A stretch of DNA of 64,000 bases, taken from NCBI RefSeq assembly GCF_902167145.1, contig NC_050105.1:142585988-142649987 (forward strand), read 5' to 3'. The notes beneath the pieces are model-generated. The model was not told where the DNA came from. It searched no databases and saw nothing but the letters and a program-made list of their open reading frames with translations. The translations under genes were made by a program, and so were the position numbers. Source of the DNA: Zea mays. Taxonomy: Eukaryota > Streptophyta > Magnoliopsida > Poales > Poaceae. Below are positions 1-11,184 of the stretch, piece by piece; the stretch's first letter is position 1, and every line of letters begins with the position of its first letter.

Positions 1-3000
1 ATATCCCCCTTTTGCTGGTGGTCTCTCAAAAAGTGATGCCGGATGTCTATGTGCTTTGTGCGGCTGTGTTCAACAGGATTTTCCGCCATGTGGATAGCAC
101 TCTCATTATCACATAGGAGTGGGACTTTGCTCAGATTGTAGCCAAAGTCCCGGAGGGTTTGCCTCATCCAAAGTAGTTGCGCGCAACACTGTCCTGCGGC
201 AACGTACTCGGCCTCAGCGGTGGATAGGGCAACGGAGGTTTGTTTCTTAGAGTTCCATGACACCAGGGACCTTCCTAAGAATTGGCACGTCCCTGATGTA
301 CTCTTCCTATCGACCTTACATCCAGCATAGTCGGAGTCTGAGTATCCAACTAAGTCAAAGGTAGACCCCTTTGGATACCAGAGCCCGAAGCAAGGCGTAG
401 CAACCAAATATCTAAGAATTCGCTTCACCGCCACTAAGTGACACTCCTTAGGATCGGATTGAAATCTAGCACACATGCATACGCTAAGCATAATATCCGG
501 TCTACTAGCACATAAGTAAAGTAAAGAACCTATCATCGACCGATATGCTTTTTGATCAACGGACTTACCTCCTTTGTTGAGGTCGGTGTGTCCGTCGGTC
601 CCCATCGGAGTCTTTGCGGGCTTGGCGTCCTTCATCCCAAACCTCTTTAGCAAGTCTTGCGTGTACTTCGTTTGGGAGATGAAAGTGCCGTCCTTGAGTT
701 GCTTCACTTGGAACCCAAGGAAGTAGTTCAACTCGCCCATCATCGACATCTCGAATTTCTGCGTCATCACCCTGCTAAACTCTTCACAAGACTTTTGGTT
801 AGTAGAACCAAATATTATGTCATCGACATAAATTTGGCACACAAATAAATCACCATCACATGTCTTTGTAAAAAGAGTTGGATCGGCTTTCCCAACCTTG
901 AAAGCATTAACAATTAGAAAGTCTCTAAGGCATTCATACCATGCTCTTGGGGCTTGCTTAAGTCCATAGAGCGCCTTAGAGAGCTTACACACGTGGTCGG
1001 GGTACCGTTCATCCTCGAAGCCAGGGGGTTGCTCCACGTACACCTCCTCCTTGATTGGCCCATTGAGGAAAGCGCTCTTCACATCCATTTGGTACAACCT
1101 GAAAGAATGGTGAGCGGCATATGCTAGCAAGATACGAATGGACTCTAGCCTAGCCACAGGAGCGAAAGTCTCCTCAAAGTCCAAACCTGCGACTTGGGCA
1201 TAACCTTTTGCCACAAGTCGAGCCTTGTTCCTCGTCACCACCCCGTGCTCGTCCTGTTTGTTGCGGAACACCCACTTGGTTCCCACAACATTTTGCTTCG
1301 GACGAGGCACCAGTGTCCAAACTTCATTGCGCTTGAAGTTGTTGAGTTCCTCTTGCATGGCCAACACCCAGTCCGGATCTAGCAAGGCCTCCTCTACCCT
1401 GAAAGGCTCAATAGAAGAGACAAAGGAGTAATGCTCACAAAAATTAACTAATCGAGACCGAGTAGTTACTCCCTTGCTAATGTCACCCAGAATTTGGTCG
1501 ACGGGATGATCCCTTTGAATCATCGCTCGAACTTGGGTTGGAGGTGCCGGTTGCGCTTCTTCCTCCATCACATGATCAACTTGTGCTCCCCCTTGATCAC
1601 ACGCCTCCTGTTGATGAACCTGTTCATCGTCTTGAGTTGGGGGTAGCAACATAGTTGAGGAAGAAGGTTGATCTCGTTCATATTGTTCCTGTGGCCGAAC
1701 GTCTCCAATCGCCATGGTTCGTATAGCGGTCGTCGGAACATCTTCTTCATCTACATCATCACAATCAATAACTTGCTCTCTTGGAGAGCCATTAGTCTCA
1801 TCAAATACAACGTCGCTAGAGACTTCAACCAAACCCGATGATTTGTTGAAGACTCTATACGCCTTTGTATTTGAGTCATAACCTAACAAAAACCCTTCTA
1901 CAGCTTTGGGAGCAAACTTAGAATTTCTACCTTTCTTCACTAGAATGTAGCACTTGCTCCCAAATACACGAAAGTAAGATACATTGGGTTTGTTACCGGT
2001 TAGTAGCTCATACGACGTCTTCTTGAGGAGGCGATGAAGGTAGACCCTGTTGATGGCGTGGCAAGCCGTATTCACGGCTTCCGTCCAAAAGTACTCGGGG
2101 GTCTTGAACTCTCCTAGCATCGTCCTTGCCATGTCAATGAGCGTCCTGTTCTTCCTCTCTACCACACCATTTTGCTGTGGTGTGTAGGGAGCGGAGAACT
2201 CGTGCTTGATCCCTTCCTCTTTAAGGAACTCCTCCACTTGAAGGTTCTTGAACTCGGACCCGTTGTCGCTCCTTATCTTCTTCACCTTGAGCTCAAACTC
2301 ATTTTGAGCTCTCCTGAGGAAGCGCTTGAGGGTCCCTTGGGTTTTAGACTTATCCTGCAAAAAGAACACCCAAGTGAAGCGGGAAAAGTCATCAACAATA
2401 ACTAGACCATACTTACTCCCTCCTATACTTAGATAGGCGACGGGTCCGAAGAGGTCCATATGCAGTAGCTCCAGGGGTCTTGAAGTTGTCATCACATTCT
2501 TGCTGTGATGCGCTCCTCCCACTTGTTTACCTACTTGACAAGCTGCACAAGGTCTATCTTTTTCGAATTGAACGTTAGTCAAACCTATCACGTGTTCTCC
2601 CTTTAGAAGTTTGTGAAGGTTCTTCATCCCCACATGTGCTAAGCGGCGATGCCACAGCCAGCCCATGCTAGTCTTAGCTATTAAGCATGCATCTAGACCG
2701 GTTTCTTCTTTTGCAAAATCAACTAAGTACAGTTTGCTGTCTAATACACCCTTAAAAGCTAGTGAACCATCACTTCTTCTAAAGACAGACACATCTACAT
2801 TAGTAAATAGACAGTTATACCCCATATTGCATAATTGACTAACAGATAGTAAATTATATCCTAGAGACTCTACTAAAAACACATTAGAAATTGAGTGCTC
2901 ATTTGATATTGCAATTTTACCTAACCCTTTTACCTTGCCTTGATTCCCATCACCGAAAATAATTGAATCTTGGGAATCCTTATTCTTGACGTAGGAGGTG

Positions 3001-3113
3001 AACATCTTCTTCTCCCCCGTCATATGGTTTGTGCATCCGCTGTCAATAATCCAGCTTGAACCCCCGGATGCATAAACCTGCAAGGCAAATTTAGGCTTGG
3101 GACTTAGGTACCC
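1..3113 (-). CDS. pol: copia pol polyprotein (protease, integrase, RT, RNase H), partial, open
   Basis: I read this strand codon by codon from 3113 to about 1000 and saw no stop. The rest also reads as coherent pol to position 1, so at least 1,030 codons appear open. The aspartic protease motif DSGC lies at 3033-3044. The integrase has a D at about 2455, a D at about 2266 and an E at about 2158. The last two are 35 residues apart, the classical D,D(35)E spacing. The reverse transcriptase motif YVDD is at 819-830. RNase H follows with DSDYAG, STAEAEY and CDNESA. The pol frame is +1 relative to the end of gag, overlapping it at 3091-3113, so expression needs a frameshift or this junction carries a 1-base mutation. 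The polyprotein would copy and integrate the element. The C-terminal end and 3' LTR are outside the window. Confidence 0.93.
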
Positions 3114-5470
3114 AACTCATGTTGGGTCCTACAAGGTTAGCACAAATATTCTTAGGGACCCAAATGCAAGTTTTGTCTCCCTTGCATCTTGCCCCTAACT
3201 TCCTAGCAATTACCTTTCTATCCTTTCTACAAATTGCAAAGGAAGCATTCAAAGCATGATATATTGTAGAAGGCTCATTAACTTTCCTAGAAATATTAAC
3301 AACATTTCTCCTAGGCATATTATGAACAACATCCCTTCTACCAACATTCCTATCATGCACATATGAAGAACTAGAAGCAAACATAGCATGAGAAAAATCA
3401 TCGTACTCATTATAACTCTTATAAGCATTTCTAGTTTGTCTCCTATCATGATACAAAAAGGCATGGTTCTTTTTAGCACTAGTAGCCATAGGGGCCTTCC
3501 CTTTCTCCTTAGTGGGAATGGGAGCCTTATGGCTTGTTAAGTTCTTGGCTTCCCTCTTGAAGCCAAGCCCATCCTTAATTGAGGGGTGTCTACCAACCGT
3601 GTAGGCATCCCTAGCAAATTTTAGTTTATCAAAATTACTCTTGCTAGTCTTAAGTTGAGCATTAAGACTAGCTAATTCATCATTCAATTTTGAAATAGAA
3701 ACTAAGTGTTCGCTACAAGCATTAATATCAATATCCTTACACCTAGTGCAAATTTCAACATATTCAACACAAGAGTTGGATTTATTTGCTTCTACTAGTT
3801 TAGCATTTAAATCATCGTTTATGCTCTTTAAGTTAGAAATAGAATCATGGCATGTTGACACTTCACAAGCAAGCATTTCATTCCTCTTAATTTCTAATGC
3901 AAGGGATTTTTGAGCCTCTACAAACTTATCATGTTCTTCATACAACAAATCCTCTTGCTTTTCTAAAAGTATATTCTTTTCATTCAAGGCATCAATTAAT
4001 TCATTAATTTTGTCTATCTTAGATCTATCTAAGCCCTTGAACAAACATGAATAATCTACTTCATCCTCATCACTAGATTCGTCCTCACTTGAAGAAGCAT
4101 AGGTAGAGTTGCGAGTACATACCTTCTTCTCCCTTGCCATAAGGCATGTGTGACGCTCGTTGGGGAAGAGGGTTGATTTGTTGAAGGCGGTGGCGGCGAG
4201 TCCTTCATTGTCGGAGTCGGAAGAGGAGCAGTCCGAGTCCCACTCCTTGCCTAGATGCGCCTCGCCCTTTGCCTTCTTGTAATGCTTCTTCTTTTCCCTC
4301 TTGTTTCCCTTTTCCTGGTCACTATCATTATCGGGGCAGTTAGCGATAAAATGACCAATCTTACCGCACTTGAAGCATGAGCGCTTTCCCTTCGTCTTGG
4401 TCTTGCTTGGCTGCCCCTTGTGACCCTTTAGCACCGTCTTGAAGCGTTTGATGATGAGAGCCATTTCTTCATCATTAAGCCCGGCCGCCTCAATTTGCGC
4501 CACCTTGCTTGGTAGTGCTTCCTTGCTTCTCGATGCCTTGAGAGCAATGGGTTGAGGCTCGTGGATTGGACCGTTCAACGCGTCATCGACGTACCTCGCC
4601 TCCTTGATCATCATCCGCCCGCTTACAAATTTTTCCAAGAATTTCTTCGGGCGACATTTTGGTGTACCTGGGATTCTCACGAATATTATTCACCAAATGA
4701 GGATCAAGAACGGTAAAGGACCTTAGCATTAGGCGGACGACGTCGTGGTCCGTCCATCGCGTGCTTCCATAGCTCCTTATCTTGTTGACAAGGGTTTTGA
4801 GCCGGTTGTATGTTTGGGTTGGCTCCTCCCCCCTTATCATAGCAAATCTTCCAAGTTCGCCCTCCACCAACTCCATCTTGGTGAGCATGGTGACGTCGTT
4901 GCCCTCGTGAGAGATCTTGAGGGTGTCCCATATCTGCTTGGCATTGTCCAAGCCGCTCACCTTATTGTATTCTTCCCTGCACAAAGATGCTAAAAGAACA
5001 GTAGTAGCTTGTGCATTTCTATGAATTTGTTCATTTATAAGCATAGGACTATCCGAGCTATCAAATTTCATTCCATTCTCTACAATCTCCCATATGCTTG
5101 GATGAAGAGAGAATAAGTGACTACGCATTTTGTGACTCCAAAATCCGTAGTCCTCCCCATCAAAGTGTGGAGGTTTGCCGAGAGGAATGGAAAGCAAATG
5201 CGAATTCGAACTATGTGGAATACGAGAATAATCAAATGAAAAGTTCGAATTGACCGTCTTCCTGTAGTCGTTGTCGTCGTCCTTTTGGGAAGAAGAGGAT
5301 TCGTCGCTGTCGTAGTAGACGATCTCCTTGATGCGCCTTGTCTTCTTCTTCTTCCCATCTTTACGTCTGTGGCCCGAGCCAGAGTCGTTGGATTTATCAT
5401 CTTTTGGCTCGTTGACGAAGGACTCCTTCTCCTTATCGTTGATCACGATTCCCTTCCCCTTAGGATCCAT
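3091..5470 (-). pseudogene. gag: copia gag of element 1, split by one frameshift
   Basis: Gag forms the virus-like particle of the element. The ATG is at 5470 (protein begins MDPKGKGIV) and the first frame runs to 4583. The second frame takes over from about 4634 and runs to a stop at 3091. The switch fits one extra base in a five-base A run (T run at 4630-4634 on the + strand), because both frames are coherent on their sides. The order is a Ser/Lys-rich N-terminus, a UBN2-like capsid domain, a zinc knuckle CFKCGKIGHFIANC near 4340-4380, acidic serine stretches, then a long coiled coil. The last in-frame residues overlap the start of the pol frame. Otherwise the gene looks little decayed. Confidence 0.88.
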
Positions 5471-5505
5471 CTCTTCGGGCGGCTAGTCCCTTTCTTGAAG
5501 AGAAC

Positions 5506-5518
5506 GGCTCCGATACCA
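5506..5518 (-). other. Primer-binding site of element 1
   Basis: The - strand reads TGGTATCGGAGCC two bases after the LTR end. It matches the initiator-methionine tRNA primer site usual in plant copia elements (TGGTATCAGAGC), with one A to G difference. Confidence 0.85.
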
Positions 5519-5520
5519 AT

Positions 5521-6751
5521 TGAGAGCACCTAGAGGGGGGGGTGAATAGGTGATCCTGTAAAAGATTAAACTTATAGCCACAAAACTTTGATTAAGCGTT
5601 AGCACAGTTTATGCCAAGTGGCTAGAGAGGAGTCAAAAACACAATAACCACAAGAATTCAATCACAGAGATGACACGGTGGTTATCCCGTGGTTCGGCCA
5701 AGTACAAAACTTGCCTACTCCACGTTGTGGCGTCCCAACGGACGAGAGTTGCACTCAACTCCTCTCAAGTGATCCAATGATCAACTTGAATACCACGGTG
5801 TTCTTGCTTTTCTTTTCTCAATCCCGTTTGCGAGGAATCTCCACAGCTTGGAGCCTCTCGCCCTTACAAAAGATGTTCACAGAGAATCACGGAGCAAGGG
5901 AGGGAATGAGCAACGCACACAAGACTTCAAAAGAGCAGAGCAACACGCACACAAGCAGCAATAAGAGCTCGCAACACAACTCAAAGAGTACACAACTCCA
6001 CAAGAGCTCTATATGCTATCACAATGAATCGAATGCGCTAGATCAATGTCTTGGTGCTTAGAAAGGTTGTAGGAATGCTTGGTGTACTCCTCCATGCGCC
6101 TAGGGGTCCCTTTTATACCCCCAAGGCAGCTAGGAGCCGTTGAGATCACATCTGGAAGGCTATCCTTGCCTTCTGTCGTCGGGCGCACCGGACAGTCCGG
6201 TGCACACCGGACACTGTCCGGTGCCCGATTTATTTCCATAAACAGCGCATCCGACCGTTGCTGTCTGTTGCAGATCCGGGCGCCGTTGGCGCACCGGACA
6301 TGTCCGGTGCACACCGGACAGTCCGGTGTCCCATTCCGACCGTTGGCTCGGCCACGTGTCGCGCGCCGATCGCGCGGCCGACCGTTGGCTCACCGGACAG
6401 TCCGGTGCACACCGGACAGTCCGGTGAATTTTAGCCGAAGTCGCCGGAGAAAAACCCGAGAGCAGCTGGTTTGCTCCGCGCTGGTCTGGCGCACCGGACA
6501 CTGTCCGGTGCACACCGGACAGTCCGGTGCCCCAGCCCGAAGCAGCCCTCCACTCCTCTTCTTCTTCCTGTTTCTAACACTTAGACAAGAACATTAGTAC
6601 ACAAAACCAATGTACTAAGGCTTAGAAACATACCTTAACTTGTGCTTTGCAACTTGTCCATCCATGGGCATAGATTCACATTTAAGCACTTTGTGTTTGC
6701 ACTCAATCACCAAAATACTTAGAAATGGCCCAAGGGCACATTTCCCTTTCA
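5521..6751 (-). repeat. 5' LTR of element 1
   Basis: The 1,231-bp LTR is bounded by TGAGAGCACC on the left and CCCTTTCA on the right as read on the + strand, which gives TG...CA ends on the element strand. It contains about eight copies of the near-palindrome CACCGGACAGTCCGGTG or its ACTGT variant between 6184 and 6532. GTTAG at 6752-6756 is the right copy of the probable target duplication. The left copy would be outside the window. Short ORFs in this stretch are by-products of the palindromes. Confidence 0.9.
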
Positions 6752-8117
6752 GTTAGAAATATAAATGAGTCCGAGAGAGAGGGTGCAAAACAAATCGCAA
6801 GCGAATAAAGAGTGTGACACGCGGATTTGTTTTACCGAGGTTCGGTTCTTGCAAACCTACTCCCCGTTGAGGTGGTCACAAAGACCGGGTCTCTTTCAAC
6901 CCTTTCCCTCTCTCAAACGGTCCCTCGGACCGAGTGAGCTTCTTCTCAATCAAACGGGAACAAACTTCCCCGCAAGGACCACCACACAATTGGTGTCTCT
7001 AGCCTTGGTTACAATTGAGTTGTTCGCAAGAAAGAATGAAAGAAAGAAGCGATCCAAGCGCAAGAGCTCGAAAGAACACAAGCAAATCTCTCTCACTAAT
7101 CACTAAAGCTTTGTGTGGAATTGGGAGAGGATTTGATCACTTGGGTGTGTCTAGAATTGAATGCTAGAGCTCTTGTAAGTAGTTGAAGTGGGAAAACTTG
7201 GATGACTTGAATGTGAGGTGGTTGGGGGTATTTATAACCCCAACCATCAAACTAGCCGTTTGGTGGAGGCTGCTATCGTATGGCGCACCGGACAGTCCGA
7301 TGCGCTACCGGACAGTGTCCGGTGCGCCAGCCACGTCACCAGGCCGTTGGGTTCCGACCGTTGGAGCTCTGTCTTGTGGGCCCGCTTGGCTGTCCGGTGG
7401 CGCACCGGACAAGTTCTGTAGACTGTCCGGTGTGCCACCCGCGCGTGCACTGCTCCTCTGCGCGCGCAGGCGCGCATTTAATGCGTTGCAGTCGACCGTT
7501 GGCGCGAAGTAGCCGTTGCTCCGCTGGCTCACCGGACAGTCCGGTGTGCACCGGACATGTCCGGTGAATTATAGCAGAGCGGAAATCCGAAGCTGGCGAG
7601 TTCAGAGTCGCTCTCCTCTGGAGCACCGGACACTGTCCGGTGATGCACCGGACAGTCCGGTGAATTATAGCGAAGCGCCTCTGAGATTTCCCGAAGGTGC
7701 GAAGTTTGGCTTGGAGTCCCCTGGTGCACCGGACACTGTCCGGTGGTGCACTTAGGGGTGGTAATGGATCATGGCCCTATCACTTGCTTCACAAACCAAC
7801 AAGGCCCTTAATTTTGTTAGTTCAAAATTGTATTGTTCTATGATCCGGCCCTAACTTGACTCGATCCTTAAATTTTCTAGGCTAAATTAAATGGCCCGTT
7901 ACCACCCCTAGGTGCACCGGACACTGTCCGGTGGCACACCGGACAGTCCGGTGCGCCAGACCGGGCAGCCTTCGGTTATCCCTTGCTCTTTTTGTTGAAC
8001 CCTTTTCTTGGTCTTTTTATTGGCTTAGTGTGAACCTTTGGCACCTGTATAACTTATAGACTAGAGCAAACTAGTTAGTCCAATTATTTGTGCTGGGCAA
8101 TTCAACCACCAAAATCA
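6752..8117 (-). repeat. 3' LTR of element 2, truncated at both ends
   Basis: This stretch aligns with 9949-11150. The first about 80 bp of the LTR as read on the + strand are missing here because element 1 is inserted at that point. At the right edge homology stops at CCACCAAAATCA, about 35 bp before the expected CCCTTTCA end. It carries many copies of the CACCGGACAGTCCGGTG palindrome (7280-7945) and a MITE at 7753-7910. Confidence 0.87.
7753..7910. mobile_element. hAT-type MITE (158 bp) in the LTR
   Basis: The segment is absent from the sister LTR at the matching place. It has terminal inverted repeats TAGGGGTGGTAATGG and CCGTTACCACCCCTA (14 of 15 bases pair). It is flanked by 8-bp duplications, GGTGCACT at 7745-7752 and GGTGCACC at 7911-7918. 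Eight-base duplications with TAGGGG ends fit the hAT superfamily. It has no coding capacity. Confidence 0.9.
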
Positions 8118-8207
8118 TTCTCATGTTAAGGTTAAAAATGCTTACGCTCTAGAAGTAGAAAAATGTGAAAAACTATCTAGTGCGTAAGCATTTTTAACCT
8201 TCACATG
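8118..8207. repeat. Fold-back (inverted) duplication of a gag piece at the deletion junction
   Basis: On the + strand, 8121-8180 reads as gag in the opposite orientation to the gag gene next to it (codons for HVKVKNAYALEVEKCEKLSS). It meets the - strand gag at an inverted repeat, AAGGTTAAAAATGCTTACGC at 8128-8147 and its complement at 8182-8201, with a loop of about 34 nt. The inverted copy differs slightly from its neighbour (CATGTT against CATGTG). Confidence 0.85.
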
Positions 8208-9821
8208 CTTCTTATTTTCTTTAATAAGGAAGTCCTCTTGGGTATCCAAGAGATCATCCTTTTCATGAATAGCAATAATCAATTCATTTAATTTTTCTTT
8301 TTGTTGCATGTTTAGGTTGGCAAAAAGAATGCGTAAGTTATCCTCCTGATTGCTAGCATTATCCTCATCACTAGAGGTTTCATATTTAGTGGAGGATCTT
8401 GATTTTACCTTTTTCCTCTTGTCATCCTTTGCCATGAGGCACTTGTGGCCGACGTTTGGGAAGAGAAGACCCTTGGTGACGGCGATGTTGGCGACGTCCT
8501 CGTCGGAGGAGGAGTCGCTAGAGCTTTCGTCGGAGTCCCACTCGCGACATACATGGGCATCACCGCCCTTCTTCCTGTAGTATCTCTTCTTCTCCTTTCT
8601 TCTCCCCTTCTTGTCGTCGCCCCTGTCACTGTCACTAGATAGTGGACATTTTGCAATAAAATGACCGGGCTTACCACATTTGTAGCAAACTTTCTTGGAG
8701 CGGGGCTTGTAATCTTTCCTCCTCCTCTGCTTGAGGATTTGGCAGAAGCTTTTGATGACGAGCGCCATTTCCTCATTGTCGAGCTTGGAGGCGTCGATGG
8801 GTGTTCTAGTCGATGTAGATTCCTCCTTCTTCTCCTCTGTCGCCTTAAATGCGACCGGTTGTGCTTCGGACATGGAGGGGCCATCAAGCTCGTTGATCTT
8901 CTTTGAGCCTTTGATCATTAATTCAAAGCTCACAAAATTCCCTATTACCTCCTCGGGAGACATTAGTGTATATCTAGGATTTCCTCGAATTAATTGAACT
9001 TGCGTAGGGTTAAGAAAAATGAGGGATCTTAGAATAACCTTGACCATTTCATGGTCATCCCATTTCTTGCTCCCGAGGTTGCGCACTTGGTTCACCAAGG
9101 TTTTGAGCCGGTTGTACATGTCGTGTGGCTCCTCCCCTTGGCGAAGTCGGAAGCGACCGAGCTCCCCCTCGATCGTTTCCCGCTTTGTGATTTTGGTCAC
9201 CTCGTCTCCTTTGTGCACGGTCTTTAGCGTGTCCCAAATCTCCTTAGCATTTTTCAACCCTTGCACCTTATTATACTCCTCTCGACTTAGAGAGGCGAGG
9301 AGTATAGTTGAGGCTTGGGAGTTGAAGTGTTGAATTTGGGCCACTTCGTCCTCATCATAATCTTCATCCCCTACGGATGGTACATGTACACCAAACTCAA
9401 CAACATCCCATATACTTTTGTGGAGTGAGGTTAGATGAAATCGCATCAAATCACTCCACCTAGCATAATCTTCACCATCAAAAGTTGGTGGTTTGCCTAA
9501 TGGGACGGAAAGTAAAGGTGTATGTTTAGGAATGCGAGGATAGCGTAAGGGGATCTTACTAAACTTCTTGCGCTCATGGCGCTTAGAAGTGACGGACGGC
9601 GTGTCGGAGCCGGAGGTGGATGGCGATGAGGTGTCGGTCTCGTAGTAGACCACCTTCCTCATCTTCTTCTTCTTATCACCGCTCCGACGCGACTTGTGTG
9701 AAGGGGATTCCTTTTCCTTCCCCTTCCCTTTGTTGTAGGACTCTCTCGATGGAGCCTTCCCGTGGCTTGTAGCGGGCTTCTCGCCGGTCACCATCTCCTT
9801 CTTGGCGTGATCTCCCAACAT
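8142..9821 (-). CDS. gag: copia gag of element 2, one uninterrupted ORF
   Basis: The ATG at 9821 opens a frame of about 559 codons without a stop, which is unusual for an element without pol. The N-terminus is Lys/Ser-rich. A UBN2-like capsid domain follows (landmarks PPTFDGEDYARW and EEYNKVQGLKNAKEIWDTL). The zinc knuckle is CYKCGKPGHFIAKC, and acidic Ser-rich repeats and a coiled coil come next. The last dozen residues come from the fold-back segment, not from gag proper, so the natural C-terminus is lost. It is related to element 1's gag but from another family. It could still provide particle protein, but that is inference. Confidence 0.88.
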   Translation of the reverse strand: MLGDHAKKEMVTGEKPATSHGKAPSRESYNKGKGKEKESPSHKSRRSGDKKKKMRKVVYYETDTSSPSTSGSDTPSVTSKRHERKKFSKIPLRYPRIPKHTPLLSVPLGKPPTFDGEDYARWSDLMRFHLTSLHKSIWDVVEFGVHVPSVGDEDYDEDEVAQIQHFNSQASTILLASLSREEYNKVQGLKNAKEIWDTLKTVHKGDEVTKITKRETIEGELGRFRLRQGEEPHDMYNRLKTLVNQVRNLGSKKWDDHEMVKVILRSLIFLNPTQVQLIRGNPRYTLMSPEEVIGNFVSFELMIKGSKKINELDGPSMSEAQPVAFKATEEKKEESTSTRTPIDASKLDNEEMALVIKSFCQILKQRRRKDYKPRSKKVCYKCGKPGHFIAKCPLSSDSDRGDDKKGRRKEKKRYYRKKGGDAHVCREWDSDESSSDSSSDEDVANIAVTKGLLFPNVGHKCLMAKDDKRKKVKSRSSTKYETSSDEDNASNQEDNLRILFANLNMQQKEKLNELIIAIHEKDDLLDTQEDFLIKENKKHVKVKNAYALDSFSHFSTSRA

Positions 9822-9853
9822 CACTTCGAGCGGTTAGGCTCTAATGAAGCACC

Positions 9854-9866
9854 GGCTCTGATACCA
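9854..9866 (-). other. Primer-binding site of element 2
   Basis: The - strand reads TGGTATCAGAGCC, separated by two bases from the LTR end at 9869. It is the standard initiator-methionine tRNA site of copia elements. Confidence 0.9.
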
Positions 9867-9868
9867 AT

Positions 9869-11184
9869 TGAAAGTCACCTAGAGGGGGGTGAATAGGGCG
9901 AATCTGAAATTTACAAACTTAATCACAACTACAAGCCGGGTTAGCGTTAGAAATATAATCAAGTCCGAGAGAGAGGGTGCAAAACAAATCGCAAGCGAAT
10001 AAAGAGTGTGACACACGGATTTGTTTTACCGAGGTTCGGTTCTCGCAAACCTACTCCCCGTTGAGGTGGTCACAAAGACCGGGTCTCTTTCAACCCTTTC
10101 CCTCTCTCAAACGGTCCCTCGGACCGAGTGAGCTTCTCTTCTCAAATCAATTGGGAACCAAACTTCCCGCAAGGACCACCACACAATTGGTGTCTCTTGC
10201 CTTGATTACAAATGAGATGATCGCAAGAAAGAATGGGAAAAAAGAAGCAATCCAAGCGCAAGAGCTCAAAAGAACACAACAAATCTCTCTCGCTAATCAC
10301 TAAAGCCTTGTGTGGAATTGGGAGAGGATTTGATCACTTTGGTGTGTCTTGTATTGAATGCTCAGCTCTTGTATGTAGTTGGAAGGTGGAAAACTTGGAT
10401 GACTTGAATGAGGGGGTGGTTGGGGTATTTATAGCCCAACCACCAAACTAGCCGTTTGGTGGAGGCTGCTGTCGCATGGCGCACCGGACAGTCCGGTGCG
10501 CCACCGGACACTGTCCGGTACGCCAGCCATGTCACCTGGCCGTTGGGTTCCGACCATTGGAGCTCTGACTTGTGGGCCCGCCTGGCTGTCCGGTGGTGCA
10601 CCGGACAAGTCCTGTAGACTGTCCGATGTGCCACCCGTGCGTCCTCTGTCCTCTGCGCGCGCAGGCGCGCATTTAATGTGTTGCAGTCGACCGTTGCACG
10701 CGAAGTAGTCGTTGCTCCGCTGGCTCACCGGACAGTCTGGTGTGCACCGGACATGTCCGGTGAATTATAGCAGAGCGGATTCCTGAAGCTGGCGAGTTCA
10801 GAGCCGCTCTTCCTTGGGGCACCGGACACTGTCCGGTGGTGCACCGGACAGTCCGGTGAATTATAGTGAAGCACCTCTGAGATTTCCCGAAGGTGATGAG
10901 TTCATCTTGGAGTTCTCTGGTGCACCGGACACTGTCTGGTGGTGCACCGGACACTGTCCGGTGGCACAACGGACAGTCCGGTGCGCCAGACCAGGGCAGC
11001 CTTCGGTTGTCCTTTGCTCTCTTTGTTTGAACCCTTTTCTTGGTCTTTTTATTGGCTTAGTGTCAACCTTTGGCACCTGTATAACTTATAGACTAGAGCA
11101 AACTAGTTAGTCCAATTATTTGTGTTGGGCAATTCAACCACCAAAATCAATTAGGAAAATAGGTGTAAACCTAATTCCCTTTCA
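9869..11184 (-). repeat. 5' LTR of element 2
   Basis: The complete LTR is 1,316 bp, with TGAAAGTCACC at the left and AATTCCCTTTCA at the right on the + strand. Palindromic CACCGGACAGTCCGGTG copies cluster at 10478-10985. The right edge abuts sequence from element 3's LTR (GTGCC at 11185-11189), so this is the insertion border. Confidence 0.92.

Larger units (their letters stand above)
1..6751 (-). mobile_element. Element 1: Ty1/copia LTR retrotransposon, SIRE/Maximus (Opie-like) type, 3' end outside window
   Basis: The element is read right to left: 5' LTR, primer-binding site, gag, then pol, which stays open to the window edge. The order protease, integrase, reverse transcriptase, RNase H is copia order. 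The long gag with UBN2-like domain, zinc knuckle and coiled coil is typical of the SIRE/Maximus group. The 5 bases right of the LTR (GTTAG, 6752-6756) match the point where element 2's left LTR resumes, so element 1 inserted into that LTR. The family name is from general resemblance only. Confidence 0.9.
6752..11184 (-). mobile_element. Element 2: non-autonomous copia element with gag only
   Basis: Two homologous LTRs (6752-8117 and 9869-11184) flank a single gag gene on the - strand. There is no protease, integrase or RT between them. The gag-side end of the left LTR is also truncated by about 35 bp, so a single deletion took pol, the polypurine tract and the first bases of the 3' LTR. The element sits in the 5' LTR of element 3, and element 1 was later inserted into its left LTR. 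Confidence 0.88.

Noticed and set aside
6079..6597. ORFs rich in TGQSGAP and HRTVRCAPD repeats, also near 7183-7755 and 10362-11110
   Set aside because: They are translations of the CACCGGACAGTCCGGTG palindromes in LTRs and appear on both strands.
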